Source: Puccinia triticina (taxonomy: Eukaryota > Basidiomycota > Pucciniomycetes > Pucciniales > Pucciniaceae). Taken from it: a stretch of 64,000 nucleotides of DNA. The stretch is from NCBI RefSeq assembly GCF_026914185.1, contig NC_070566.1:1612001-1676000 (forward strand), in the 5' to 3' direction. A program made the translations under genes and the position numbers. Under the pieces are notes generated by a model. It made no database searches and was not told where the DNA came from. It saw only the letters and a program-made list of their open reading frames with translations. Numbering within the stretch: position 1 is the stretch's first letter; every line of letters starts with the position of its first letter. This document shows, piece after piece, positions 11,712-22,365 of the stretch.

Positions 11712-12494
11712 TAAGGCTGTAACCCGAACCCATGCCCCGGGGTCCAGGGTTCGGGATGGACTCTGGCTATGCCCTGAACCCTGGGGCATGATGAATATGC
11801 TGGAGGGGGGGGGGGGAGCATGCGGAAATGGCACATGATTGAGGTTTTTAAGTTTTTATTGGGCTGCTTGTAGTCGTGTATGCAGATTATTGGCCATTGG
11901 GTGTCTATATACAATGTAGTTTGTGTTTATATGAGTGAAAAGGAGACAAGATGAGCAATAAAAGTGGCTATAAAGGCCCACCAAAGGCCTGATACCAGTC
12001 CTTGATGCACAAAAGCTGCTCGATGCTGCTTGGTGCCACAGCAGATCGCTGCCAAGAAACAACGCGTCGGCCTTTTGAAAACACGCGCTCGGAGGAGCAG
12101 CTTGTCGCAGGAATAGCGAGGAAGCGTCGCGCCATCAACACCAACTGGGGGTAAGTTTTTTGTTGTGTACGCCAGTAGTCGAGTATCTTGATTCCTTTGG
12201 GTTCAGGATCTTCATTCAAATAGCAAGATATCTCGGCTTGAATTCCATTTAAAGGGCCGGATCTGTTGCATAGTGATGCACCAAAAAAGGTTTTCTTCTT
12301 TGTTGAGGTCGACAGCATAGGTTCAGGACTCAGGGGAGTTGAAGACGGAAGGTTCTTCTCAAAATCGGCGGCGGTTCTGCAGAAAGTGGCCTGGACTGGT
12401 ATGCCTCGGGGCTTGGGGCATACTTTGGGAAATTCGGGGTTCAGGGTGCAGGCTGAGCCTCATGCCCCGACCCGAACCCCGGGTTACAGCCTTA
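11712..12494. mobile_element. hAT-family non-autonomous element (783 bp)
   Basis: The ends TAAGGCTGTAACCCG are inverted at both sides, and CCCCCACC flanks the element at 11704-11711 and 12495-12502, an exact 8-bp target duplication as expected for hAT. It retains only the 3-prime part of a transposase (11968-12318, minus). Subterminal ATGCCCC/GGGGCAT motifs repeat near both ends. Confidence 0.85.
11968..12318 (-). pseudogene. hAT transposase C-terminal dimerisation-domain fragment
   Basis: A 116-residue minus-strand frame contains ILDYWRTQ, ARRFLAIPATSCSSERVFS and the terminal QLLCIKDW block. This is the order of conserved motifs in the hATC dimerisation domain. The catalytic DDE region and zinc finger are missing, so the element cannot encode its own transposase. 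It fills the internal part of the element at 11712-12494. Confidence 0.75.
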
Positions 12495-12504
12495 CCCCCA
12501 CCCC

Positions 12505-14415
12505 TCCTTTTTTTTTTTTTTTTCTTTTTGGAAAAACAACTTCAAACTGCAAAATGTGCCTAAGTTAACTGGGTGCCTCCCCCTGGGGATGACTTAGAGC
12601 CCTACAGGTAATGTTGTCCCAAGAGGTTGTAAGACCCCTGTGCAGCAATGGGTAGTTACAATACGCTACGATAACCAGCGTTATCTACGTAACAGAACTT
12701 CCATTGTTACTATCCACCCCTGTTAACGCTACTAGTAACAGTCAGATTTCTCTGTAAATGGTATTGTACCGCGACCCTATTTTCCTTTTAGAAAAAAAAA
12801 ACTGTATTGTACTTTTTTGGTGCTGGTTAATGCGTTAACCGCGATAACTGGTGATGTGTTAACTGCGATAACCGGTAACGTGCTAACCACGCGTTACTGA
12901 CACGTTACCAACGCTAACCAGGGGTGAAACACGCCAACCTACTACTTTATACACAGGGGTGAAACACATCACCTTTCCTGTATAGATCCTGACCTTGGGT
13001 TCCACGAGTCTGAGGCCTCCTTTGTCCTCTTGCTCCTTTTTTAGTGTCGCCCCTCTGAGTCTTATTGCTTCTAAGTTTTCAGTGCTGCTTTTGAATTACT
13101 AAGTGAGTCCCATGGCCCCTCAATTAACTCAGTCCAACCTCAACAAGGACAGTGAACCCCATGCCGGCAACATAACCAACCAATCACAGACACACCGCCG
13201 CCAATCGAGATGATCTCCCTCAATAGTCATTGCACCAGGCATGGTGCCTAAACCAACCAACCCTTGTGTAAAACTGACCCGGCCAGCTCCTTCAAAAAGG
13301 GTTTTAGATTCTTCACCTTCATCAGATTCCTCAGATCCGTCTGTCCAAGGAAAGAAGAAGAAAAAAACTAAAAAGCAACGCAAACGCAAATCTCCTGCAA
13401 AGGAAAACTCGCCGCCTTTGGATCCTGATCCAAGTGGGAAGACTCCCAAACAAAGCGGGACAGGGAAGAAGAAGAAGTTGGGAGGCGTCACAAAAATGGG
13501 TGCCAAAAGAAAGCTTGAATGCTTCTTAAAAGGATGGGACCTAATTTCTTCAAAGAAACTCATGTTTTTGATTTTGAAATGTCAATTATGTCATCAAAAA
13601 TTAGTTATAATCTAGCCTAAGTTACCCAGATAACCAATTTTTGATCTTAAAATTGATATTTCAACATGAAAAATAGGAGTTTCTTGGAGCAAGTTAGGGC
13701 TCATCTTGTTAAGCAACCTTCAAGCTTTCTTTTGAAACCCACATATTCTATTCATGTTGTTATTCAAACCACATAGGACCTGATAACTAAATGACATCCA
13801 AGCAACCTGGATAGCATAACTTCCCATTTTTCCTCCTAGCTCAGCACACCCAACCCCAACTGACTTTCTCTCTGAACTAGGTGATCTTTCCAATCTTTTC
13901 TCATTCCCATTTTTCTTTTATCCAGTCTTCTATATAGCAGGGAACCAAAACCAACTGACTGTCTCTCCAAGCTAGACCTACATTGTAATTCATCCTAACC
14001 GTTAGCTTCAGAAATTGCCGAGACCCCATCTCCACTGTTCCGTTTTTACCAAAAGTCAAATCAATTTTCTAGGTAGTTGTGTGGCTCTGTTTGGATAGAA
14101 CAGAAATAATCAGAGATAGCAGAATGGACAGCTGAACTAGCTTAGAGAGAAATTCAGTTGAGGTGGGGTCTGGTGAGCTAGCAATTAAGCGGAGGAGGGA
14201 TCTGGGGATCTGAGTTGGGTCTTGTGGAAGTTTTATGAAACCCAAGGCCCAGGGTCTTACAACCTCTTGGGACTAAATAACCTGTAGGGCTGGTCTTACA
14301 ACCTCTTGGAAAAAAATAACCTGTAGGGCTCTGAGTCATCCCCAGGGGGAGGCACCCAGTTAACTTGGCACATTTTGCAGTTTGAAGTTAATGTTTTTCC
14401 AAAAAAAAAAAAAAC
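12505..14415. mobile_element. Long-TIR DNA element (about 1.9 kb, TIR about 125 bp)
   Basis: The left end (12505-12640) and right end (14255-14415) are inverted copies. They share a homopolymer T-run, TTCAAACTGCAAAATGTGCC, GTTAACTGGGTGCC and CCAAGAGGTTGTAAGACC. The right end carries an extra internal duplication of about 45 bp. The interior holds a GTTA/TAAC-rich segment (12660-12930) and a small lysine-rich frame (13241-13615). Long TIRs suggest a Mutator-like or unclassified element. No target duplication could be fixed because the outer edges are homopolymers. Confidence 0.6.
13241..13615 (+). CDS. Small lysine/serine-rich frame inside the long-TIR element
   Basis: This is a 124-residue frame starting at the ATG at 13241. 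Its middle third is a basic, nuclear-localisation-like segment with KKKKKTKKQRKRK and a serine/aspartate-rich stretch before it. It resembles the disordered N-terminus of a transposase or nuclear protein, but no catalytic or DNA-binding domain follows. It could be a degenerate first exon; function is not assigned. Confidence 0.3.
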   Translation: MVPKPTNPCVKLTRPAPSKRVLDSSPSSDSSDPSVQGKKKKKTKKQRKRKSPAKENSPPLDPDPSGKTPKQSGTGKKKKLGGVTKMGAKRKLECFLKGWDLISSKKLMFLILKCQLCHQKLVII

Positions 14416-14875
14416 GGACTTACTTTGCGCTGGCCGGTGATGCTTTGCAGACAGTTGTGCCTGGCACCACTGGATGCCAGGCTGTGGCAGCCCGTCACCT
14501 CCAGCTGCAATATATCGCCGCTTGTAAATCCCACACCACCAGGCACCGCAGAGCCACATGGATTGTGGGTCAACCCTCAGAGACGCGATCAGCGCGCCAT
14601 TTGACGTACTAAGAATGGTATCCCCGCCGCGCAACTGATGCTCACAATCCTCTGAGGTAAGCAGCAATCTCAAGTGGGCTCCTTGGCCCGCTGCTTGTCA
14701 CCCTTCACACTACTTGGTTGCGCCCACTCGCCCAGCAAGATGTCCACCCTCTGGTTCGCCCGAACCAGAGGTTCGACACCACAAATTGCACCCACATTAG
14801 TCACATAGCACTCAATTTCCCCAACTCCATCCAAGGCCTACACATGTCCAGTCCTTTGCATGGATAAGATCCTAA
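14416..14875. other. Unassigned; flank of the Harbinger insertion
   Basis: No gene is recognised. A near-perfect hairpin, CCTCTGGTTCG/CGAACCAGAGG, lies at about 14748-14772. A related hairpin lies on the other side of the Harbinger element at about 18730-18765. Confidence 0.4.
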
Positions 14876-15139
14876 GAGCATTCCCACCGCGGGCCCTAAA
14901 TTGGGTCCCTATTTGGGATTTACCGACCCAACGCGACCCACCGCGGGCGCTAAATATGTCTTAAATTTGAGGCCGGCCCTAAATTTCGTGCCCGAGTCCC
15001 CACATGTAGGGACTCGTAGGGACTCTCCTAGGGACTCTCCCTCCTGGTCAAAACCTACTGTCACATGCCAGAGACAGTGAAACTCCAACCCGACCCATTC
15101 GATCTCACCCCCGATATCCTTTGATATCAATATCCGACC

Positions 15140-16525
15140 ATGGACAACATCCCTCTCAACCCGGCGCTTGAAGCGCTCATGCCAAGCACTGACGGTGAGA
15201 TTTTGACTAGTTTCTTCTGCAGAGTTCAAAGTTTTTATTGATTTTTTTTTGCTTCTCGCAGACCTGATGGAAATAGATGTACTCTCCGCTCCACAGAATG
15301 AATCGAGGAAGAGAAGCATCCCGTTGCCAGATGGTCAGTTGAGTACTTGATCTTCTTTTAACTTTTACTTATTTTTCTTTTTGTAGTTGCCGGTCCGAAC
15401 CCAAAGAATGCTAGAAAGAAAACTGTGAAACCAAGACCCAAGAAAGCCGTCAAAAAGAAAAATCAAGAGCCTCCGGAGCCTCCGAACAAGATGCCGCCGA
15501 TTGAGGAGGACCACCCACCAGCGTCTGTTGAAGCAAACGAACCCGACAGCGGAGACAGCAGCGAGTCCGAGTCTGACGGAGACAATCCCCCCAAAAAAAA
15601 GAAAGCGCCCAACTATCTTGAGCACGAGGATCTCCAGCTCTGTACCTCGTGGCTTGAAACAACCGAAGACGGTCGGAAGGGTACTGATCAATCTGGAACG
15701 GCTTTTTGGGAAACCGTAACAAACCACTATCGATCGAGGATCTCTGAACCCCTGCGACCCTTAAAGAGCATCAAAAGTCATTTCAGCATCATCCAGCATG
15801 CGGTAAACAAATTCCACGGGTGTGTCAACCAAATCAACCACCGAAATCCGAGCGGAACTACTGCAACTAATCGGATCAGCATGGCTCTCACACTCTACAC
15901 CAAACTTTATGACAAACCCTTCCGATACATTTCCTGCTACAACCTGCTCTCAAAAGCGCCTAAGTGGATTGATTACAACGCAGCGATGAACAAGAAAGCC
16001 GAGCTTAAAAAGCCAGAAAAGGTGTCGGGCCCCTCCTCAAAAGTGAATACCTCTGTCTCCAGCCCATTGCCCGGCTCATTACCCAGCTCAACCCCCGCAG
16101 AAACTGCCCAGTCGTCCTCAGAAGCCTCCGGTGATGAGACAGCTTGCACTGGACCAACTCGACCAATCGGTCGAAAGAAGGCTAAATTAGCATATCAAGA
16201 GGAGAAACTGGACGCTTCAAACCACGAGCACCTCAAGAAGATGGCCGGTGCACATGTTGAAATAGCTGAAGTGGTCAAGAAGCAACAACTATTGTTGCAG
16301 AATGCCATGTCTGCTCAACAGAAGACCCTTGATCGCCTTGCGGACGAAGCAATCATGAATAAGGATCTCACTGGCGCTGATGAGGATGTTAAACGGTACT
16401 ACTCTCTCGAAAGAAAGTGGATCTTAGCCCGACGTGAGCAAGAAATCGCGACACCGGCTCCAGCTCAGGGTCCAACAACCTCGTCATCTTCAGCTCCTAC
16501 TCCTGCACCAGAGCCGGACCAATAG
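15140..16525 (+). CDS. Harbinger-associated Myb/SANT-like DNA-binding protein
   Basis: Three exons, 15140-15194, 15262-15333 and 15387-16525, join in frame (phase 1 introns with GTGAGA...CAG and GTCAGT...TAG) to give about 421 residues. The protein has a basic and acidic disordered N-terminus. A trihelix/NAM-associated DNA-binding module follows around residues 145-235 (EHEDLQLCTSWLE, then the helix with FWETVTNHY and a C-terminal KAPKWIDYN). A long C-terminal helical region with many Glu/Lys (residues 300-400) ends in a Pro/Ser tail. In this superfamily the partner protein takes the transposase to the nucleus and to DNA ends. The stop region is duplicated: about 46 bp around 16493-16538 recur immediately downstream. 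Confidence 0.82.
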
Positions 16526-16829
16526 TTGTCTTTATCGCTCCTACTCCTGCACCAGAGCTGGACCAATAGTTGTCTTAGACTTTATCCTGACTTAAAAATA
16601 CTCGGATCGATCTCTTTCCACTTCATATTGTCCGGTTGTTTTTCCTTGGATAGCCATGTCAAATTTTTACTTTCTCAAAACTGTCTCTCTTGCGATTTCT
16701 CCAAAAAATGAATGCATTGTTTGTTTCCAAGCTGAAAACCAGAAAATTCTTTATATATACATATATGAAATATGCAAAGCAATAAAATGATATATTCTCA
16801 TCATAAAAACAGAGAAAAAAACAAATTTA
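16526..16829. other. Intergenic gap between the two convergent Harbinger genes
   Basis: AT-rich 300-bp segment containing the 3-prime ends of both genes. An AATAAA-like word at about 16780 and TATATATAC repeats near 16750 could serve polyadenylation. No other feature is seen. Confidence 0.5.
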
Positions 16830-18330
16830 TCAAGAGTTGGAGTCGTCCGAGTGAGTTTCTTTTCCCTTCCGAGCCCACAGATGGGCAATGATATCGTTGC
16901 GGAGAGCGTAGTGCAAATCAGCATTCCTTATTTGCTGAAGATTCTGAATGAACGTTAAAAAATCGGCCCGACGCTCTGAGATTGGTTCGATAGGGTCAGT
17001 TGGGGTGTTTTGTCCTCTGGCTGTGTTCGGATCATAGATGTTATCGATATTAATGTTTCTCTCATCCTCCACAATCATATTGTGGAGGATAATACAAGTT
17101 TTCATTACTAAATGAAGCTTTTCAAGACTCCATGTCAATGCTGGCCGAGCGACTATTGCAAAGCGGGCCTGAAGTACCCCAAAGGCTCGTTCCACATCCT
17201 TTCGCGCAGCCTCCTGCATCTTTGCAAAATGCTAGATGTATTTGGTTGTCAGTGTTGTGTATACCAGAATATGATGAATGAAAAAGCAGCATACCTTCCT
17301 TTCCAGCCCTTCTGGCTGTGAGATTGTCTTGATAAGGGTTGAGTAGTCCGGATAAATTCCGTCTGCAAGGTAATATCCCTGGTGATATGTCGTTCCGTTG
17401 ACTTTATATTCGCAGCGAGGGGTGACACCATTCATCAAATCGGTGAATACCGGAGATGAATCCAAGATGTTTATGTTGTTGTTGGCGCCGGGCATACCAA
17501 AAAATGCATGCCAGATCCATAAGTCGTATGAAGCGACCGCCTCCAAGACAATGGTTGGAACCTTCCATGTAGAATGATTAGACCTCATGCAAAATAGGCA
17601 AGAGCAAGCAAGAGAATGAACTGACCTTTTCTTTGCCTTGATACTGACCATGCCACTTGGTGGGACAATTTTTCCATTCCCAGTGCATGCAGTTGATTGA
17701 GCCCAGCATGCCAGGGAAGCCGCGTTCCTTCCCGATAGCCAACAATCTTTTAATATCGTTCTTGTTTGGAGCTCGGAGATACTCGGTGCCGTACAACGCA
17801 ATGACAGCTTCACAAAATTTATAGAGGCTCTTCGTAGCCGTAGACTCTCCTATACGGACATATTCATTGGTTGCGTCAAATGATCCACCGTAGGCCAGGA
17901 TTCGAAGGGCTGCTGTGATCTTTTGAATTCCTTGCAAGCCAAAGTTCCCTAAGGCATCGGCCCTGTGAGTAAAGTAAACGTCGTGCTGCTCGATGTCGTT
18001 GACAATCTTCAAAAATAGACTTCTGTGCATTCTGAAACGTCGGCGGAACTTATAATCGGGGTACCTTGGTGATTCGGAGAAGTAGTCCTTATACAAGAGC
18101 TGGTAGCCACCTTCAAAGTCTTGCCGGATGTTAGGGGCTCTTCCTTTTCTAGATCCGCCTCGTTTTGGTGGTTTTTTTTGATGTCTTTTTCTTTCTTGTC
18201 GGAGGATTTCTTGAGCAGCTGCCCCGCCACCTTGAAGAACAACTGCTATATGTTGTGTCGAATCGATTGTACTTGAGATTATGTTGTTTTGAGTGTTGAT
18301 AAAGTTCCGGATAATCGCCAGTCAATCCAT
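16830..18330 (-). pseudogene. PIF/Harbinger DDE transposase, catalytically altered
   Basis: Three minus-strand exons (18330-17626, 17561-17295, 17219-16830) join in phase 0 through GTCAGT...AAG and GTATGC...AAG introns, about 453 codons. The family signature is clear: RGGSRKGRAPN, DYFSESP, RRFRMHRSLF, then the nuclease core. The first catalytic site reads GSINCMHWEW where GSIDCMHW is usual. The second reads NNNINIL where NDINVL is usual. Only the third acidic residue (KDVERAFGVL) is kept. In addition, the likely start codon (18330-18328) is followed by a TGA at codon 3. These changes fit C-to-T or G-to-A transitions and predict a dead enzyme. Confidence 0.82.
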
Positions 18331-18544
18331 GAGTGGTGGTTGGATAGCAAATGGTGCGTAGGAGAGTTGTTGGCGGGGGAGTGAACCAGGGGGACCGGGG
18401 ATGTGCCTTTCATCAATTTTTAGAGGCTCATATGGAGGCTAGCGGTGTATGCCGCAGCAGTTTCAGGCGCTAAATCTTGCTGCGCAGCCCCAAGCCGTGA
18501 CATTTAGCAACCCAAAGATAGGGCCCGCGGTGGGAATGCTCTAA

Positions 18545-19310
18545 CAATCCATGTGAGTTGTCCACGCTCTGCCACTGATCCAAGCGCCACGCCCAAAAAA
18601 GAGATTTCAGGACCGTCCACACACTGTACCTGAGCTGTTAAGGACTGCGCATGAGGAGTTTGTGGATCCAGTTTGCAGCGTGAGGTCGGATGTAACCGCG
18701 GTTATTGCGATGCGTTTGATATGCTACTGTGCACCCTCTGGTTTGCCCGAACCTGAGGGTGGACATCTGGCTGGTGAATACAACTGAGAAGTTTAATCGG
18801 TCACTAGCATGACAATCAGGAGCTCGCTCCAATTTCCTTGCTCAGAGAACAGCTAGCATTGTCCGCGGAGCAGGGATTGCATTGTCGGTCATATGGGGAG
18901 GGAGTGATTGGTGCCTGTAGGGGTCATGTCCTCACATAGCACCAAGGTTGAACTTGCAGGACCACACCACCTAGGTTACACAATTGCTGCTAAAATCACT
19001 ACATAGACCACCTCCCCCACGGACTTTCAAGCTTAATACGCTCGCAGCTGGATGACACAATCATCATCAGCTGCCGCATCCTGCTCAGTGTGCGGCCCCA
19101 TTGATGCATCAGTGCACATCCTCTCAAAGGGGAGTATGAATGTGGCCACACAAAGGCCCTCTGCGGCGGGTCCCCAAAAAGAACCACCAACTCATTGCCT
19201 GCTCCCCACATAAATACTGGCCCCTTGCCCCGTCTGTCGCTTGCTTCCATCTTTCTCCCTCGCCCTTACAACTCATTGCTCACCGCCGCTTCAGCAGCGC
19301 CAATCTCAAC
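18545..19310 (+). promoter_or_regulatory. Upstream region of the 19311 gene
   Basis: No coding frame is supported. CATAAATACTGG at about 19208-19219 is a TATA-like box about 95 bp before the ATG, followed by a C/T-rich leader. A hairpin similar to that at 14748 is present at 18730-18765. Confidence 0.4.
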
Positions 19311-21868
19311 ATGGAAGACCCTCCGCCCCCCACCGATTCTGCCCCACTTCCCTCATCCAATGCAGAAAGAGATTGCAACACCCTGTCCCAGACTCCACCC
19401 CCAAGTAAGTAGGCCCCCCAGACATCAAAACTGGCTTGTGTTCTGATCTTCTCATCTGTTGTAACAGCCGAACAGGACATCACTCGGAACTTGCCCAATG
19501 GTTCTCTCCCTGCCCCATCCTTTGAACAGTTTGTCCTTCAGAAGGTCCCCTCCGCGCCTCCTGCCTCCCTTGATCCACTTGAGTCTATTCTCCCAACCAA
19601 ACTTCAGGAAATTACGGCCGAGGAGTTCGACCGAAGCATTGCAGCAGCAGAGCGATCAGCTCAAGCAATCCTTTCCCTAAAGCTCCCCCGCAGCTGCAAG
19701 CGCAAGGCCCAAGACCTGGCCTCTTCTCTCACTCAAAGCAAACGAAGTCAGTCCTTTATTTTCCCTCCCTATCGCCTGCGCGACCAGCTTTGCACTGAAC
19801 GGGACACTCTGGCCCTCCTTCAACAGCGTGGGTGGAAACCGGGATTGTCCCAGACGATGAGGACATCAAAATAGCCCAACCCACCAGCCCCTCACGTCCG
19901 CCAGTCTCCATGGGGAAGCCCTTTGGAAAACTTCAGACCTCTCGAAGAACCGCAACAAAGCCATTGGTTAAGCCAGTTGATCTCCTTCACAAGCCTCCAG
20001 CATCCACCAGTACACTCCCAGCCCTGAATCCAACTCATCAACCGAGTATCCCAACCACCAATGAGCCCTCTCCCTGGGCAGACGGCCCGCAACCAGCCAG
20101 CAGCAACGTTCCATCCTCTAGCACACCTGGCATTCAGCAGCCCACTATGGACATCACTAGCACCAAGCAACCACCCAAACACAACAGTGAACAAGCCGGG
20201 CCCAATGTTCCCCTTCACCGTGAGTGTCCACCCGCCTTCACCGGGGCTATTGATCCCACCACCTTGTCCGCGACTCAAGAAACGGCATCGGCCCCCGCAG
20301 GCACCAATGCTCCACCACGCTCACCTCACTCCGATCATGGCCCAGCTGCACCAACACACCACACATCTAGCCAACATCATACAACCGGGCCGATCAATCA
20401 TGACCAATCCTCATCGGGCCAGACTGGCGGCCCTGCCAGAGTTCCACAAGAGCCTGCAACCTGCAACTCCAATCGGCCGCAAACTGGATCACCCCTAGCG
20501 CGAGAGATTGCTTTGCAGCCCCAGCTCACAATCATCAAATCCAATCAAATCCGCACTCAATTACATCTGATCAGTAAAGAATTTTCTGTGACTAGACCAT
20601 CGTGGTCAAAGTATGTCGCCACTTGGGAGGCACTTGCCCCTTTGCTAAATAACTGCGCCCGTGCCTGCCAATATCCACCTCCAGCCCCTGACCCAATTTG
20701 CCTGCAACGTACAGCCTGCTCCTACGCCACCTGGATCCAGACAATTCACTCTTTGGGTGAGTTTGCCCCCTAGCCAAACCAGAAAGACCGTCTACGCCAA
20801 CTGACAATATCCACCCTCCCCTACAGGTGATAAATTCCTGACCTACTTGAAGAATGAGCAATGGTATTGCCTGGACTTGGTTGAATTTCCATTGCTGACA
20901 AGTTTTGGTCAGAAAGACGACAGTCTCCGCCCAGCATTGTTCATCCCCACTACCATAAAGTCGGATCACCCCGAGTCCGCCCTTGTTTGTTGCCTGTATC
21001 AATTGCATTCCTGTCCCCAGCACATCACTTCTGATTGGGCAAGGATTGTCGCCACCTCCGTCAAACTGATGGCTGACAACTTGTTCAACCCACCACCAGT
21101 CCGCCCCAACCCCACTGATGATCAGATCACCAGAGGTGTTCAAGCTCTCCTGTATCTCGACACTCTGAAGAACTCATCATCCAGTTTTGATCAAACCTCA
21201 GACCAGTCTGAGCCGGGCCAACAGCAGACCCAGCGCATGCACTCTGTTGACGTGCTTCATGATTTCCGCAACGTCATTATAGATGTCTTAATGGCGTATA
21301 TCATCCTTCAAACCCACTCCCTCAGCGAAGCGCCATTGAAAGCGGCAAAGAAGAAGGCAACCAAGCGCGCCAATCAAATCTCTCCCAGCAACTCCAACCA
21401 GACCGTTTCTGATGTCAATGCATCTTTGTCCGCTATCAATACCGCTCCGCCAGACGCCACCCAAACCCTGCAGAAATATCAAAAAAAAAAAAAAACTTCC
21501 AGCCTCTTGTATACTTCATCCTTGGCGGAGTTCAAGGGCTCTTCATCACATCAAGGGACCACCGGGTTGCTGGAGTCACCACCTGTATGTCGTTCATCCA
21601 AGCCATATCCCTCATCAAGCGGCACTCCACCACACAACACATCTGTGAAGAACCAATCTGGAAAAATCTCTTGGCATACCTAGTCAAAATGTTTGCTCCG
21701 GTATTTCAGTCTCCAGATAAAATTTGCTCTGTTGACCTCGTCAAAGTCCCCAGTCGATTTGAGCTCGCCGAAGCGATAACCAATGACTTCATCAATCAGT
21801 GGAACACCCTCAATCCAACCTCTCCCTTCCTGATCCCTCAGACACCTGGGCCAATTACAGGTCATTGA
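19311..21868 (+). CDS. Unknown four-exon protein (about 780 aa) with a frame break at a 15-A run
   Basis: The exons are 19311-19404, 19468-19746, 19827-20756 and 20827-21868. Each has canonical GT-AG borders and consistent phases. The first half is disordered, rich in Pro, Ser, Thr and His. The second half is ordered and hydrophobic, beginning near the segment SWSKYVATWEALAPLL and including YCLDLVEFPLLTSFG and a helix FRNVIIDVLMAYIILQ. At 21481-21495 a run of 15 A interrupts the frame. The original frame reaches a stop at 21683. The +1 frame instead continues coherently (GGVQGLFITSRDHRVAGV, ICEEPIWKNLLAYLVKMF) to 21868, so the run has gained or lost bases or is a sequencing error. I do not recognise a family. 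It lies convergent to the 22366-23228 gene. Confidence 0.55.
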
Positions 21869-22365
21869 CGCATTATACAGCTTCACAAGAGGTTCAGTCA
21901 TGTTATGCTCCCGAATGTGGTTGTGTGAATGCTTGTATTCACCATCCGCCCTTCTTGTCTTAGCTCTCCTCCAGTGTATCCCACTCTCTTCTCCAAGCTA
22001 AATTGGAACACTTTCATGTTTGTAATACAGCTGGTGCTCTTCAGCTGTGTCTCATGAGCAAGAGGGATGTTTCATCCATTTTTAGCCCCGAAAAACACGC
22101 TTCAACTCTTGCAAACATGGTCTGAGCTCGTCCTAAATTCAAGCTTCCTGGGTACAAAACTATAGGGGCATTGTTGTAGGTGCTTTATCCTTTACAAGAG
22201 TTCCCGGCAGCGATTGATAGTACATGTATTGAAGATTGATAGTACATGTATTGAAGCTCAGAGTAACACAAGCGCACATTGGAGATGGCTTCAGGGATAA
22301 ATCTGTGAAAGATAGTACTCAGATGGTTTTCTAAGCTACAGAACATTGAGATTGTTAAACTACAT
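21869..22365. other. Gap between two convergent unknown genes
   Basis: No coding frame is seen. A 22-bp unit (GATTGATAGTACATGTATTGAA) is present twice in tandem at about 22213-22256. Presumably contains the 3-prime ends of both genes. Confidence 0.4.

Larger units (their letters stand above)
14876..18541. mobile_element. Complete PIF/Harbinger transposon (3666 bp)
   Basis: The ends GAGCATTCCCACCGCGG are perfect inverted repeats continuing to GGGCCC. TAA occurs on both sides (14873-14875 and 18542-18544), the TWA target duplication of this superfamily. It carries the two genes expected of an autonomous Harbinger in convergent order: a Myb/SANT-like DNA-binding protein (+, 15140-16525) and a DDE transposase (-, 16830-18330). 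The transposase carries inactivating changes, so this copy is likely immobile by itself. Confidence 0.92.
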
